A model generated the notes under the pieces. That model was not told where the DNA came from. It did no database searches and was given only the letters and a program-made list of their open reading frames with translations. The translations under genes and the position numbers were made by a program. A stretch of DNA of 64,000 nucleotides, taken from the NCBI RefSeq assembly GCF_038396675.1, contig NC_088921.1:23822501-23886500 (forward strand), written 5' to 3'. The number at the start of each line of letters is the position of its first letter. Position 1 is the first letter of the stretch. Positions 48,830 to 60,937 of the stretch are shown here, piece after piece. The DNA comes from Hydra vulgaris (lineage: Eukaryota > Cnidaria > Hydrozoa > Anthoathecata > Hydridae).

Positions 48830-49945
48830 TAAAGTACCAAATACTATAAAACACAAAAAACCATCGTCATCACCAAGTTCTCTAAATCTTTGTTCACTAA
48901 CATTCGTGGTCTCCGAAGTACTTTTCTTCTGTTGAGTCTTACCTCTTGCAAACTTCACCGATCTAACTTGCATTTGTGAGATTAGTTTGAGTTCGAGTGT
49001 CTCATCTTGTAATCTTAGTGCTGATGGTTATCTTTCTTTAACTTGTAAAGACTCCAATAATCTAATGCTTAGCCTGGGCATTTACATTCGTAAGAATTCA
49101 CCTAATTTTTAGGAAACTGGGTTTGAATCAACAGACTATTCTTTTATGTTTTTTTGTTTAGCACCACTTCACTCTATTGCCTTTCTATTTGTTCTATATT
49201 GCTCTCTTTCATCTCAAGACTGCACTCTTTTTGATTTTATCTCTGATCAAATTGACCGAGCCCTTTCTCTTTATCCTTTAGCCAATATCGTTGATGTTGG
49301 TGACTTTAATGCTCATCACACTGAATTGCTTGACTCTAGTGTCAGTGATTCTGTAAGTGTTAAGACTCACAGCCTTTGCGTTTCTCAATCTCTAACAAAA
49401 TTAGTCAACTTTCCAATTTGCTTTCCAGACAATCTGAATCAATTACCTTCTCTACTCGACTTATGTCTTGTTTCTGATCCTAGTCATTTTCAGTTTCTCC
49501 ACATTCATCCTTAGGTACTTTTGATCACGGTTTGATCTCTCTAAAAGTATTATCTCATTTTTTTTCATCATCAGAATCCCTCTATCATTTTACCTTTTAC
49601 AACTACCTTAAAGGGACTCTTTCCGTGACTTTTTTTTGTGATAGCCCTTGGGTAGAAGTCTTTCGTCTTTCTGATGACAAATGTGCTTCTAAATATAACT
49701 TCTAGGATTCAGGCTGGCATAGAATCTTTTTCCCTTTCACCGATTCCAATTCAAGTCTCACTCTTCTCGGCTGTTTTCCTCTCATTGCACTGCTGTAATT
49801 TCCAATTGTAACCATTACTTCTATCGCCAAAAAAATTCTTTAAAAAGCAAACGTCTGTTTACTATTGCTAGAAACCATTTTAAAAAGATTTTGTTTAACT
49901 CTAAAGCCCAATTTTCTAATGGAACAAAATCTCGTATTTAATCTA
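48830..49945 (+). pseudogene. CR1/jockey-like LINE, endonuclease part
   Basis: Plus-strand pieces include FTNIRGLRS near 48895, and an open stretch at 49146-49514 with IVDVGDFNAHHTELL, the GDFNAHH motif of APE-type LINE endonucleases, and LPSLLDLCLVSDP. RLFTIARNHFKKILFNSKAQ at 49850-49910 lies upstream of the RT. Several stops are present. The copy is cut at 49945 by the third hAT element and resumes at 52275. Confidence 0.78.
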
Positions 49946-52266
49946 GGGCATAACGGATCTGGCAAAATAAATAGGATCCGGATCCTGATCCGGATCCTAC
50001 CTGGATTTATAAGATTTGGACCCGGATCCATATCCGGATCCAATTTAACTTAAAAACAAATAAAAAAACCTATTTTACACAAGAAATTTTTATATTTAAA
50101 ATATATATAACCACAGTTAACTTTGTGAAATAAATTCTTTGTAGCATTTCATATCAACAAACCTATTTTAGTTTTAATTTTCATCACGTTTATTATTTTT
50201 GTAGAAACTTTTTAAAAAGCATAAGGTATCAATAGTATTATCATTTAAACTGCTCCTAAGTTTGGTTACAAACATTTTCCATACACTAAAAGCTCGATCA
50301 CTCTCAATAGATGTTGGTTGGATAGTTTTTAAACACTGAAATAAAATCTCCAATTTAGAAGTACGTTTTTTTGTTGACTCAAAGACAGAAAATTCTTTAT
50401 AGAAAGATTTTATACTGAGATCTTCATTATTTAATTGTTTTAGCTCAGCACTTTGTATAGATTTTTCTAGCTGTGTTTTTATATCAAAATTTTCTTTAAC
50501 TTTGATTTCAAAATCATTGTTTGTATTTTCTTCACAATCTTCTTTGATTGCTTGAGTTAAAAGCCTTAGTAAAAGATTTTTAGTTAACGACGTCACTGCT
50601 GATTTTTTCGGCTTTATTCTAAAAGCATCTAAAGTACCAGATAATAGAAAACTAGGGTTGTTTAAATATTCCATGAGGTGAATCAAATTAGGATTTCTTA
50701 AAATTTTTGTTTTTAAAGCTGATGCTTTATAAGTTTTTGCTTTTGTCAGATTCATATGATTGTAGTTGACTTAAAACAAAACAAAAAACTTTTTCTACTA
50801 TAAGCAAATTTGAGTATCGATGGCAAAGTGGTTTGGCTCATAATTTTATCGGCTTTAAAACCTCAACTAAATCTCTTAGAACTCGCAGCTCTTAATCTGA
50901 TATTGTTATTAAAGACTGCACTTGGATAGAAGTCATTTTAATAAATTTGCTTAACTTGACAATGCGTTCAACCCTATCAAATAATGAATTCCAACGTGTC
51001 TTGCATTCTAAAATAAGTTTAAGCTCATGTCCAAACTTTGATTTTACATGTTTCTGCAACAAATCATTATTTTTAACAGGTGATTTTTTAAACAATTTTA
51101 TTATTGTGTGAACTTTTTTTGAAATTGAAAAATAATCTTTTATAACAACAGGCTCTACTGAACTATTTTCAAATACAATGTAACCCAGCTCTTCACCTTG
51201 ATTAAGCTCTTCACTATCATCCTCACTGTCATTCTCACTAATATTAATTATTGTTTCGGTCTAAAACTTTAGTTTGTTTCATATAAAGTATCTCCTAGTG
51301 CTAAATGGATTGCATGGGTATTGTAAACGTGATGTAGTGGATTGATTAAATGGACAAATTTAACCATAACTGATGCACCATCTGTAGTTGTACTAACAAT
51401 ATCATTAATAAATTCCAGTTTGAATTGACTTAACTTTTCACTTACTATCTCAACAGCTTTTTCAAATGGCATTCTACCAACAGTACGTGCAAGTCCAAGG
51501 TTATAAAGGCTTCCATTTGTGTGCACATTAATATTCATATAACGACGCGTTTTAATTGATGTATATTTATCAAAAGTTAAACTAAATCTGAAACTGTTAG
51601 CTTTTATTTCTTTTAACTCAGCTGTTAATTGTAAAAGTATCTTTAGCATGATCCAGTGACATATTTTTAATGGAAATTGAATTAGAAGGTATTTTGTGTC
51701 CTTTAGCTAAAGCAAATTCTTGTAACTTCTTACTTTTAGCAACAGTGTTAAATAAAAGTCCATCAATTGCAATGAGATCTGTTAGTATATTGGCAATAGT
51801 ATCTTTTTCTCGTACAAAATTCTGATATATTTTTGGGATGAACTTTGAACTTTCTTTGTAGGATGTAATTATGGCAATTCTCTTTCAAGCTTAATCTTTA
51901 GATGCTTTCTCATAACACTTGTGCAGCCTCCTTTAATTGTTACAATGACGTTACAAGTTTTGCATTGAGCAGTTTCATTTACTTTGTACTTTAAGAAATG
52001 CTCCAAACAGGAGCATTGCTTTTAGATTCTTTGAAAGTCATTTTAAAATAGTTTTTCTAAATTGATTTGAAATATTATAATGCTTCTAAGGGCGATATTT
52101 TCAAATTATGTGTAGGTTATAATGGTAACCAACATCAACATTATAAAAAGTAATTTTATATAAAAAAAAACCGAGTGCCGAATATCCAAACCAAATAGAT
52201 CCGGATCTCAAATAATTGGTACGGGTATCCGGGTATTCGGTTCCAGATCTTGGATACGACTATGCC
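49946..52266 (-). mobile_element. Third hAT element inserted in LINE, 2.3 kb
   Basis: The ends are GGGCATAACGGATCTGG and, inverted, GGCATAGTCGTATCC. Flanks TTAATCTA (49938-49945) and TTACTCTC (52267-52274) look like an 8-bp target duplication with two differences. Both subterminal regions are packed with GGATCCGGATCC-type words. The transposase gene runs on the minus strand. Confidence 0.75.
50174..52025 (-). pseudogene. BED-type hAT transposase pseudogene
   Basis: Minus-strand order: a BED-like finger near 52020-51900 (CKTCNVIVTIKGG, then MRKHLK). Core 51649-51269 follows (FRFSLTFDKYTSIKTRRYMN; TTTDGASVM, the DGA..M motif). Next 51095-50892 has ECKTRWNSLFDRV, the TRWNS motif. Last is 50755-50174, ending TSIESDRAFSVWK and LRSSLNDNTIDTLCFLKSFY, the dimerisation tail. 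A frame break near 51650, a stop near 51265 and loss of sequence between the blocks make it non-functional. Nearest known type: Ac-like/ZBED hAT. Confidence 0.8.
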
Positions 52267-52274
52267 TTACTCTC

Positions 52275-53195
52275 GGGATTTTTAATGTCTTTAATAAAGT
52301 TTGACAAACTGGTATTTTCCATAACCTTTCCTCTTACGGTGTATCAGGTAACATTTTTAAGATTATTGAATCATTTCTTACAAATCGTAGTATAAAAAGT
52401 TGTCCTCGATGAAATGTACTCTACTTCATTTCCTGTAACTGCAGGGATTCCTCAAGGTTCTATTTTTTGCCTTATACTTTTTTTATTTGCATTAAAATCT
52501 CCAAGAAATTCTCACATCTAAGGTGATTTTAACCGCTGATGATATTACCATTTATTCTTGTCTTGATAAGAAGCCAATACTCTCTGATTGCTTGGAGGAG
52601 GCATTTGAGCTTGAAAAGGGTCTCACTTCTGCTACAGCATCGGGTTATAAGTGGCTGATGAATTTTAACTCAAATAAAACTCACCTTTTTTTAGCCAATC
52701 GTTATCGCTTATCTAGATCTTCATATATTTATGAATGGTAATGTGCTTGATGAGTCATCTACCCTTTTTCTTCTAGGATTAAGTCTTACTTTCAATCTGT
52801 CTCGAAAATCATATATAAAATTGATTGCAAAATTAGCATTTGTTACGATTGCATCTTTTTATTGTTCACTTTCTTTCTCAAGATTTTATTCTTTATCTCT
52901 ATAAAAATCAAATTCGTCCTTTTATGGATTACCGTTACCATATCTGGAGCGGATATTCAAGTGATACTCTTTCCCTTTTAGATAAGGTGAAAAAACGCAC
53001 TGTAAAAATATTTTGACTTGCTCTTGTAGGCAATCATTAACCATTCGTCACATCGTCGTAAGTTTCTTTCTTCTTCTCTTTCCTATAAATACTATAATGG
53101 GCGCTGCCCTAAAGAGCTAGCGTCTCTTGTGCCATGCTCTAAAATTCATTTTCGTGTTCAACTAAGTCTCATCCTTTTACTGACTGCCTTTTAAG
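52275..53195 (+). pseudogene. CR1/jockey-like LINE, reverse transcriptase part
   Basis: Resumes with GIFNVFNKV, a stop, then QTGIFHNLSSYGVSGNIFKI, matching the LINE at 22483-23720 (AFDKVWHAGLLHKLSSYGVS). Then come TAGIPQGSI and TADDITIYSCLDKKP, the catalytic DD box that the other copy lacks. YHIWSGYSSDTLSLLDKV and a decayed C-terminus follow. The RT fingers between the endonuclease part and 52275 are missing. Confidence 0.78.
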
Positions 53196-53246
53196 TATTA
53201 TTTTTGTATTAACTTTAAAGATAAAAATTAAAAGATGATAAATGTT

Positions 53247-53760
53247 TCATTGGTAGACATTGAGTATATTCAGCTTTAAAAATAGTTCTTTGGAATGTGT
53301 AAAACGGCCTACATTAGATAATATTCTAACTGCATGTTTTTGCTTATTAAAGAATTTTTTAATTTTTTTTTTATTTGTGCTACACCAAGCAATGTTTGCG
53401 TAGTTCAGATAACAATTAATAAAGGAGAAATATAGCAATTTTAAATTAGTTTGATTTAATAAAGGTCTCGCTCTATTAAGTAGGCCAATATTTCTAGAGA
53501 TTTTACCTTCAAGATAATGTGTATATGATATATCCAAATTACGTTTCCATCAAGAAACACGCCTAAAAGTAAATTTTAATGAGTAATTTCTTTTCATAGC
53601 TTGACTGTCAATACAAAGTATTGGAAGTTTTAAGGGGATTCTATTGCGTTCATGAAAGCGATAGAAAAAAGTATACTTTATTTTAGTTAAAGTAGTTGAT
53701 AGTTTATTTGCATTAAACCATTCGATAAGTTCCAACAGTTTCAACTATGTAATAAACTGA
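53247..53760 (-). pseudogene. Second LINE type, RT thumb fragment
   Basis: Minus strand 53744-53550 (LLELIEWFNANKLSTTLTKI) and 53537-53247 (THYLEGKISRNIGLLNRARP; LLYFSFINCYLNYANIAWCS). This is the RT-distal region of a CR1/jockey-like element different from the family at 22483. A frame change lies between the pieces. Confidence 0.75.
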
Positions 53761-54221
53761 AATAAACAACATTTTTAAATCATGATAAGCATGAAATTTT
53801 CTGTAATTGGTAAAAAAATAAAAACTAAATGATTTGTCATTTCATTTAAATGGTAGTATTGAGATTAGTTTGTAATTGGAGACCTATCTTAAAATCTAGA
53901 GATGTTACGCCTGTAACATCTCCAGATTTTAAACAGGTACCCTACTTGGAATTTTTAGGTTATAAGGAAAAATTACTTGTTTCAGAGACGAATTAAAAAT
54001 ATGCATGTGCGGAGATTTTAAATAAGAAATTGATTTTATTATTACATTACTGCAAACATCGTCAACACCTGGACATCTTAAAAAGAGGCAGTGTTAAATA
54101 ATTACTTTTCATCATTAATTTATTGTTTTCTATAATGGTTTTATTTGCGATCAGGTATGATTTAAAATTCTATTCTATTCATTCTAAAAGACTCTTCCTA
54201 TAATTTGTATTCAACAGAAAA

Positions 54222-54224
<3 letters not shown>

Positions 54225-54291
<67 letters not shown>

Positions 54292-54295
54292 CCAG

Positions 54296-54379
<84 letters not shown>

Positions 54380-54388
54380 CTGGCAATG
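54225..54388. repeat. Two (TA)n arrays split by GCCAGGGC and closed by its inverse
   Basis: (TA)n 54225-54288, TTGCCAGGGCAT, (TA)n to 54376, ATGCCCTGGCAA. The 12-base motif and its exact inverse frame the second array. Confidence 0.9.
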
Positions 54389-56120
54389 CAAGGCTTGTAT
54401 CCAATGTGGCTAACCAGATTTTTAAAGCAGAGTCTAATAGCAAAAATAAACGTATTTAGATTAAAAGTTCATTTCGATTTTAATCTTATAATACTTTTGA
54501 ACTCTTTTCCAATAATCTCTGAAAATCTAAACATCATTCTAAACGAACCTTTAGGCACTGTTTCCATTATATGTATTGCAATACCCAACAGAGGGAGTAA
54601 CTACTATTATACTTAATCTTTTCCTAAAGCCTTGCTAAATAGACTTCTTTCTAGTTTGGACAGATAACATCTTCTCATTTTCTGGTTAGTAATGCAAATA
54701 CAGAATAAGCTAAAAGGTTTTAATTAGATACAGATTGATTGATACAGCTTAGTGTTGACAACCCTAGCTTAAGGACTCGTTTGTTTGCTAGCTTTACAAT
54801 TACAACTGCCAGTTTGTTCATTTTTGATGACTTTATTTTAAATATGCTCCAGGACTGAGTAGATTGAGTGTTAGCATGCCCATGATCACTTTGTCATCAA
54901 ACAAAGTAGAATAAATTGTAAAATTAATTTTAATTGTGCATACCAAATCATTATTGAAACTAATATTCTTGACAAAATTTACAAAGTTTACTTTATTTTC
55001 TAAATCTGGTAAATATATGAATGAAGAAAAAAGTCATGTTGATGCGATATTGTTCTCTGTTGGTTCTTTTTTGTATTGTAAATGTATAAAAAAATTGATG
55101 TTGTAAATGTATACTTTACCTAATGTAGAAATCTACAGAAATAAAAATAAATGTATATATTTTCATCAATAACCAATTTCAGTGTAAATATTCTAGCTTG
55201 AAATATAAATTCCTCATTTTCTAGAGTATCAGGTCGTAGAGTTTCTTTATAGTTTTGTTCATAGGTCCTCTGAACCTCTATATTCTTTGAATTGATTCTC
55301 CATCGAATTTAGATTTAAGATAAGTAACTTCTTTAACTTCTTTTTCAGAGGGAGAAATAAAGTTTGTCTTTATATCTAATGTTTTCTGAAAAGAGTTTAT
55401 CATTTCTTGCAGAGAACAATTTGTTCTCTGCAAAAAAATGGCAAACTCTTTTCAATGATTTAATGTTTGAGTTACAGTAAAACCTTGGAACCAACATTTG
55501 GATTTTGTTTGTTAGATATTATGAAATATTGGCATTCTAATTCAGAGAGTCATTTGTACACCTAAGTCAAAATGAATCTTTAATTCAAGATAGGAAGCAA
55601 CCGAAACAAAATCCAACCGAAACTTTAATTGAACCATTTCATAGCCAAAACTAAAACCAAAATTTTAGCAAATTTTTTTAACAAAACTGGTCCTAAAAAT
55701 TGGTCAAAATAACTTATTTCTAAAATGATTCAATGTAAAAATGTATTTTTACATTGAATCATTTTAGAAATCATTTGTTTTTTTCATTTTTCGACATTTA
55801 ATTAAATACATACTTTTTTATAAGCATAACGCTTATAAGCAAACTAAGACTCAGATTTTAGTAAAATAAAGCATAGATGAGTTGAGCCTTGAAAAACCAT
55901 TTAAAGGGTTATAATTAAAATTTTTAATATTTTTCTTTAATTTAAACTATTTAAATCAGCAAAGGAAATTCATAAACGTTTATGTTTTATAACTTCATAA
56001 ATTTGTGAAAATGATCATCATTTAATAAAAAAGAATTTATTTTAGACTTTACTGTCGAGAAGATAATATTTTTCAATTAAAGATTAAAGTTGCGCTTTAC
56101 AAAGTTTTTTAGTTAAATTT
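54389..56120. other. Unannotated AT-rich DNA
   Basis: A short inverted repeat at 55728-55771 (ATTTCTAAAATGATTCAATG and its inverse) and another near 55405-55450 are the only structures noticed. Confidence 0.4.
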
Positions 56121-56124
56121 TTTT

Positions 56125-56835
56125 TTTATCAATATTTTTTTATAAAATAATTGAATTTATAAAATAATTGAATTAATTCTTTATAAAATAATTAAATATT
56201 TTTTTATAAAATAATTAAATATTTTTTTATAAAATAATTAAATATTTTTTTATGAAATAATTAAATATTTTTTTATAAAATAATTAAATATTTTTTATAA
56301 AATAATTAAATATTTTTTTATAAAATAATTAAATATTTTTTTATAAAATAATTAAATATTTTTTTATAAAATACTTAAATATTTTTTTATAAAATAGTTA
56401 AATATTTTTTTATAAAATAGTTAAATATTTTTTTATAAAATAATTAAATATTTTTTTATAAAATAATTAAATATTTTTTTATAAAATAATTAAATATTTT
56501 TTTATAAAATAATTAAATATTTTTTAATTTAATAATTAAATATTTTTTAATAAAATAATTAAATATTTTTTAATAAAATAATTAAATATTTTTTAATAAA
56601 ATAATTAAATATTTTTTAATAAAATAATTAAATATTTTTTAATAAAATAATTAAATATAAAATAATTAAATATTTTTTAATAAAATAATTAAATATTTTT
56701 TAATAAAATAATTAAATATTTTTTAATAAAATAATTAAATATTTTTTAATAAAATAATTAAATATTTTTTAATAAAATAATTAAAATTTTTTTTAATAAA
56801 ATAATTAAATATTTTTTTATAAAATAATTGAATAT
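56125..56835. repeat. 22-23-bp AT minisatellite, about 31 copies
   Basis: Units of ATAAAATAATTAAATATTTT with 2-3 extra T's. The first half mostly has TTTTTTTAT, the second half TTTTTTAAT, so two sub-variants amplified side by side. Confidence 0.95.
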
Positions 56836-58243
56836 TTTTGAAGTTTTTATAAAATTTCACTTCCTTTGAGACCCAATAAGACATACTTTTGAAAAACTTT
56901 TTTTTTTTATTAATATTAGGGATCCATTAAATGTTTAAGGGTCTTGAGGCACCACTAAAAATATTATTATGTATATAAATGAGATATTTTTTTATTTATA
57001 TATTATAGATGTTTCTTTATTCTACCCATGTTTCTTTACTTGTATACTATCCATGCTTTTTTTTTCATCTAAATACTTTTCATGTTTTACTTTTTTTTAT
57101 ATATATATACTAAAATTTTCTTTTAATTAATCTTTATATACACATGATCTATACATTACACCTTTTTTTATTTTAATACTTTAATAATATTATTATAACG
57201 GTAACAACAAGAAGTATTATTTCCGTTTATTTGTTGCTATTTTCCGCATTCATTGAATTAAAAATCTATTTGTTGTTGTTTTGTTTTTAAAAAGAAATTT
57301 CCTCATACGAATAATTTATGCTTATGAAATAATATTTTTAAATTTAAATTAAAAACTTAAATAAAAAAGTAAATAAAATAATAAAAAATACATTATTATT
57401 ATTATTTATTCAGATTGAATCCAGGACTAAAGTGGCCTTTTTCTAAATAGTTTGTAGAACATTTACTAAAGAGCGAAAAAAATAATCGGGATAGAAAACC
57501 AGCTTAATTCTTAAAAAATCAGACGTAAGTTAGACATTTATTTGTTTCATTATAATGTTAAGATCAACTTTCCTAGATTATGCTTGACAATTTCATTTCA
57601 AAGGAAAATATAATTAAAACAAATTATTTTTAAATCGTATTATACCTTTAATATGACGAGGCTCAAGTGAGGGTTTTCACTTAAGTAGAATGCAATTATG
57701 AATCTTTCAATAGACGATTAATAGACTAGTAATACTGCATTAATTATTGTAGTAAACGATAATTTTCCCATCGACTAGATTATTTATTTATTAGTTGAGA
57801 AGGAAACATCGTAATGGCAGGGCTTATTGAAATGTGTTCTTTTAGTACCAAAGTACCGCTCAGATATTTAGAAGGCAAAAAAACGGCTACATATAAGCAA
57901 TATTATAACTAATGAATAATCGCCATAACACATCGACTACATATTTTATTGACAAAAGAGTAAGGTTTGCAAAAGTGTTTGCATTTTACCGGTTTCATAA
58001 TTTGCTGTTTGTTTTTACCTGTTGTCTAAATAACTTCAATTACGAAAGTAAAAGTAATCAGAGCTTAAAAATAGTTTGCTCATCGAGTTTAAAAATAGTT
58101 TGCTCATCGAGTTTAAATATAGTTTGTTCATTTATATTTTTGATTATCATGTTGTAGTTTTATCTGTAAAAATTTGTATCTTTTTTTCTAAACATATACA
58201 GCAGGGTTTTTATTGCAAATAAAAAAATTTTTCTCTCTTAATT
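56836..58243. other. AT-rich non-coding DNA with a small tandem repeat
   Basis: A 27-bp repeat (TTTAAAAATAGTTTGCTCAT, three copies) at 58053-58135. Nothing else is supported. Confidence 0.4.
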
Positions 58244-58378
58244 GCGGTAGTAGTGTAGTGATAAAAAACAAAACTTCGTAAGCGAGAAGTCTCGAGTTTG
58301 ATCCACCACATCCCTTGTAGCTACGGTCAACGTATTTTTCTGCGCAGCGGTTTTATTTGTCAAGGCTGTGTTTCGTTA
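58244..58378 (+). repeat. tRNA-derived SINE, partial
   Basis: GCGGTAGTAGTGTAGTGATA, B-box-like CTCGAGTTTGATCCACC, then CTGCGCAGCGGTTTTATTTG. It matches the head and middle of the SINE family; the 3' part is missing. Confidence 0.75.
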
Positions 58379-58981
58379 TTAGAGGATTGAGCGAAGGTTG
58401 CAAAAACAGTTAAAAGGAAAGAAACTTAATTGGATGGGGAGAGGTATAGCCTACCTTCTCCCCATACCACTGAGCGACAAAACTCTGGTGACGCCATTAG
58501 CTTCATGTATTCTGATTATCTTTACATTTATTGTTATCAAACAATATAAATGCAACATTTATGAATTGCAGTATCTTTGCATTTAGAAGTATTTTGTTGA
58601 TATCTTGAAGTGTTAATACATTTATTATTTTATCGGAAATATTATTTATAAATAAATTTTATTACAAAGCGTTATGAGAATGCGAAAAACTAAAGCATTC
58701 TTTAGTTTTCAACTGCAATAGTAAACAGCCATATTGAATCGGTTATTTCCGTTCTTTTTCATAGCTTAATCAAGTCATTTTGCAAAGCACTTTAGCTTAA
58801 TTCAAAATGAGGAATGTATTTCAATTTATTTTGATTGAATAATTAATAGTTATTAATAATAATATATAATCTAATTATTTACATAAAACTTACAGTAATG
58901 GCGTTTGAACAGTAAAAAATGTTTTTTAAAAGATTCAGCAAAGTATAGCTATGTAAGGAAAAGGATTTTTTTCATATAAAA

Positions 58982-59842
58982 ATGAATCGAAGATCAATTT
59001 ATTCGCTCGGTATATCGAACCAAAGGCATAAAAAAACTATGTCTGTTACCACAGAAAAAGAGCTTTTGTCTTTACCAATATTAGAAAGTTCATTTTCAGG
59101 AGCATTACTTAAATGCGCTATATTTTTACAGACTGCCACAAAGGGCGTCGAGGATGCTGGGATTTCCGAATCTCAAGAGCAAGAAGACAAACAGTTTTAT
59201 AACTTATCCAGTTCAGAAAGTAGTGATTTAAATTCTCCAAACTTAAAACGACTGTCTACAGGAATTACCTTATTTGAATCTTTACCAAGGTTTAAAAAAA
59301 CACCAAAATGTTCAACATCTATATATAGAAGCTATAGTTCACCTGAAAAAATTCCATCAGTCATTGATAGTAAGTCAATTTCATTTAGTGCCATTATTGT
59401 TGGACGATATTTTAAAAACTACGCTGACAGACTAAAGTTTGCAGAAGATTCTCGAAAGTTTAGGAGTCAAGTTAGAAAAAACTCTTCAATAGAAGAAAAT
59501 GATAAGGTTGCGTCTAAACTTTTTTTTATTAAACAAGATATTGATAGTTTGGTTTCTAAAATAGTGCAATCAAGCATGGCAAATATGTCTTATGATTTCT
59601 CTCTTTCTAATGTAAGAGCCAGCAAAATAAGTACGAAACTGGAATGCACAATTAAATCAATGGTAAACACAAACAGCATATATAAGGTTGCGGTTCAAGT
59701 GTTTTTAAGTCAATTAAAGGACCACGGTCTAACTTTTGCTACTCAATGCAGTTATGGCAAAGACAATTATTTTAACGCTTTTATTTATCAAATAAATGAT
59801 ATGCTTATTTCTGTCATTGTTGCAGTTAATAAAATGTGTTAA
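58982..59842 (+). CDS. Tctex-type dynein light chain-like protein (286 aa, single exon)
   Basis: An uninterrupted 286-codon frame with balanced composition, clearly unlike its AT-rich surroundings. Residues from about 175 to the end resemble a Tctex-1/DYNLT domain. The pattern includes IKQDIDSLVSKIVQSSM, YDFSLSNVRASKISTKLECT, YKVAVQVFLSQLKDHGLTFA, then a Cys followed by an aromatic/acidic turn, and a closing hydrophobic strand (MLISVIVAVNK). The first 170 residues are Ser-rich and look disordered, as in the longer axonemal or regulatory members of the family (DYNLT2/4/5 types). Such proteins attach cargo to dynein or act in cilia. ATG 58982 is the first in frame. No intron is visible, so it could be a retrocopy that stayed open. 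An AATAAA lies near 59999. Family call probable; subtype open. Confidence 0.7.
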   Translation: MNRRSIYSLGISNQRHKKTMSVTTEKELLSLPILESSFSGALLKCAIFLQTATKGVEDAGISESQEQEDKQFYNLSSSESSDLNSPNLKRLSTGITLFESLPRFKKTPKCSTSIYRSYSSPEKIPSVIDSKSISFSAIIVGRYFKNYADRLKFAEDSRKFRSQVRKNSSIEENDKVASKLFFIKQDIDSLVSKIVQSSMANMSYDFSLSNVRASKISTKLECTIKSMVNTNSIYKVAVQVFLSQLKDHGLTFATQCSYGKDNYFNAFIYQINDMLISVIVAVNKMC

Positions 59843-60269
59843 AAAAATGTCAGACATTTTTTTTATGATTGTTAAATTGGTACAATCTTAACTTCAATAG
59901 TCTCGGTTGCCCAGATTTCGGTTGCCCAGGATTCTAGAGCTATTAACTGTCTGGCAATCATTAACATTTTTCAAAGAATGTTAAATTCCAGACCATAAAA
60001 TAAAATATTCCTTAAAAATAATTTTTGAACCATTGCTTTTATTTAAAAAATGTTTCAAAGTTCGGCAACCATACTGATTGTATCTGTATTTATTTTTATG
60101 AGCAACTTGTAATATGTTATATCATTAGTATTTCTCTGCAAACCTGGTTGCTTTTTTCCATATTTTTTTAAACAGAAAGAGAGTTCAATTTCAAACTTCA
60201 AGAAAAAACACAGCGAGTGATTTTTTACATAAAGATTTCATCCCTTATCTAACCCAACGTCTCCCTTCA

Positions 60270-60702
60270 TTTTCTTTCATTTTGTTTTCTCTTCATTTCC
60301 TTTAATTTCGTTTTCTCTTCATTTCCTTTCATTTTGTTTTCTCTTCATTTCCTTTCATTTTGTTTTCTCTTCATTTCCTTTCATTTTGTTTTCTCTTCAT
60401 TTCTTTTCATTTTGTTTTCTCTTCATTTCCTTTCATTTTGTTATCTCTTCATTTCCTTTCATTTTGTTTTCTCTTCATTTCCTTTCATTTTGTTTTCTCT
60501 TCATTTCTTTTCATTTTGTTTTCTCTTCATTTCCTTTCATTTTGTTATCTCTTCATTTCCTTTCATTTTGTTTTCTCTTCATTTCCTTTCATTTTGTTTT
60601 CTCTTCATTTCCTTTCATTTTGTTTTCTCTTCATTTCCTTTCATTTTGTTTTCTCTTCATTTCCTTTCATTTTGTTTTCTCTTCATTTCCTTTCATTTTT
60701 TT
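60270..60702. repeat. 26-bp minisatellite, about 16-17 copies
   Basis: Units TTTTGTTTTCTCTTCATTTC plus CTTTCA. Because 26 is not a multiple of three, all three forward frames stay open with the same 26-residue periodic peptide, so the long frames here are artefacts. Confidence 0.97.
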
Positions 60703-60937
60703 TTAACATACCAGAGTTAAGAATATTCCCGGTGCAATAAAAAAGTTACATGAATTTAAAATCCTAGAATCTTTATTTAAAGTTATAAATGGAGAGATAT
60801 CTGCTTTTCTGAGCGCGATATAAGGACATAAACTGAACGGTATCGGCATTCAGTGCGACGTATAAGGACATTAAATTAATTATTGCTTTTTAAGAATAAG
60901 AGAGTGTAATATCCAACATTTCAATGAAAATTTTTTG

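Noticed and set aside
60334..60740. Three long overlapping frames rich in Phe, Leu and Ser
   Set aside because: They are three phases of one 26-bp minisatellite.
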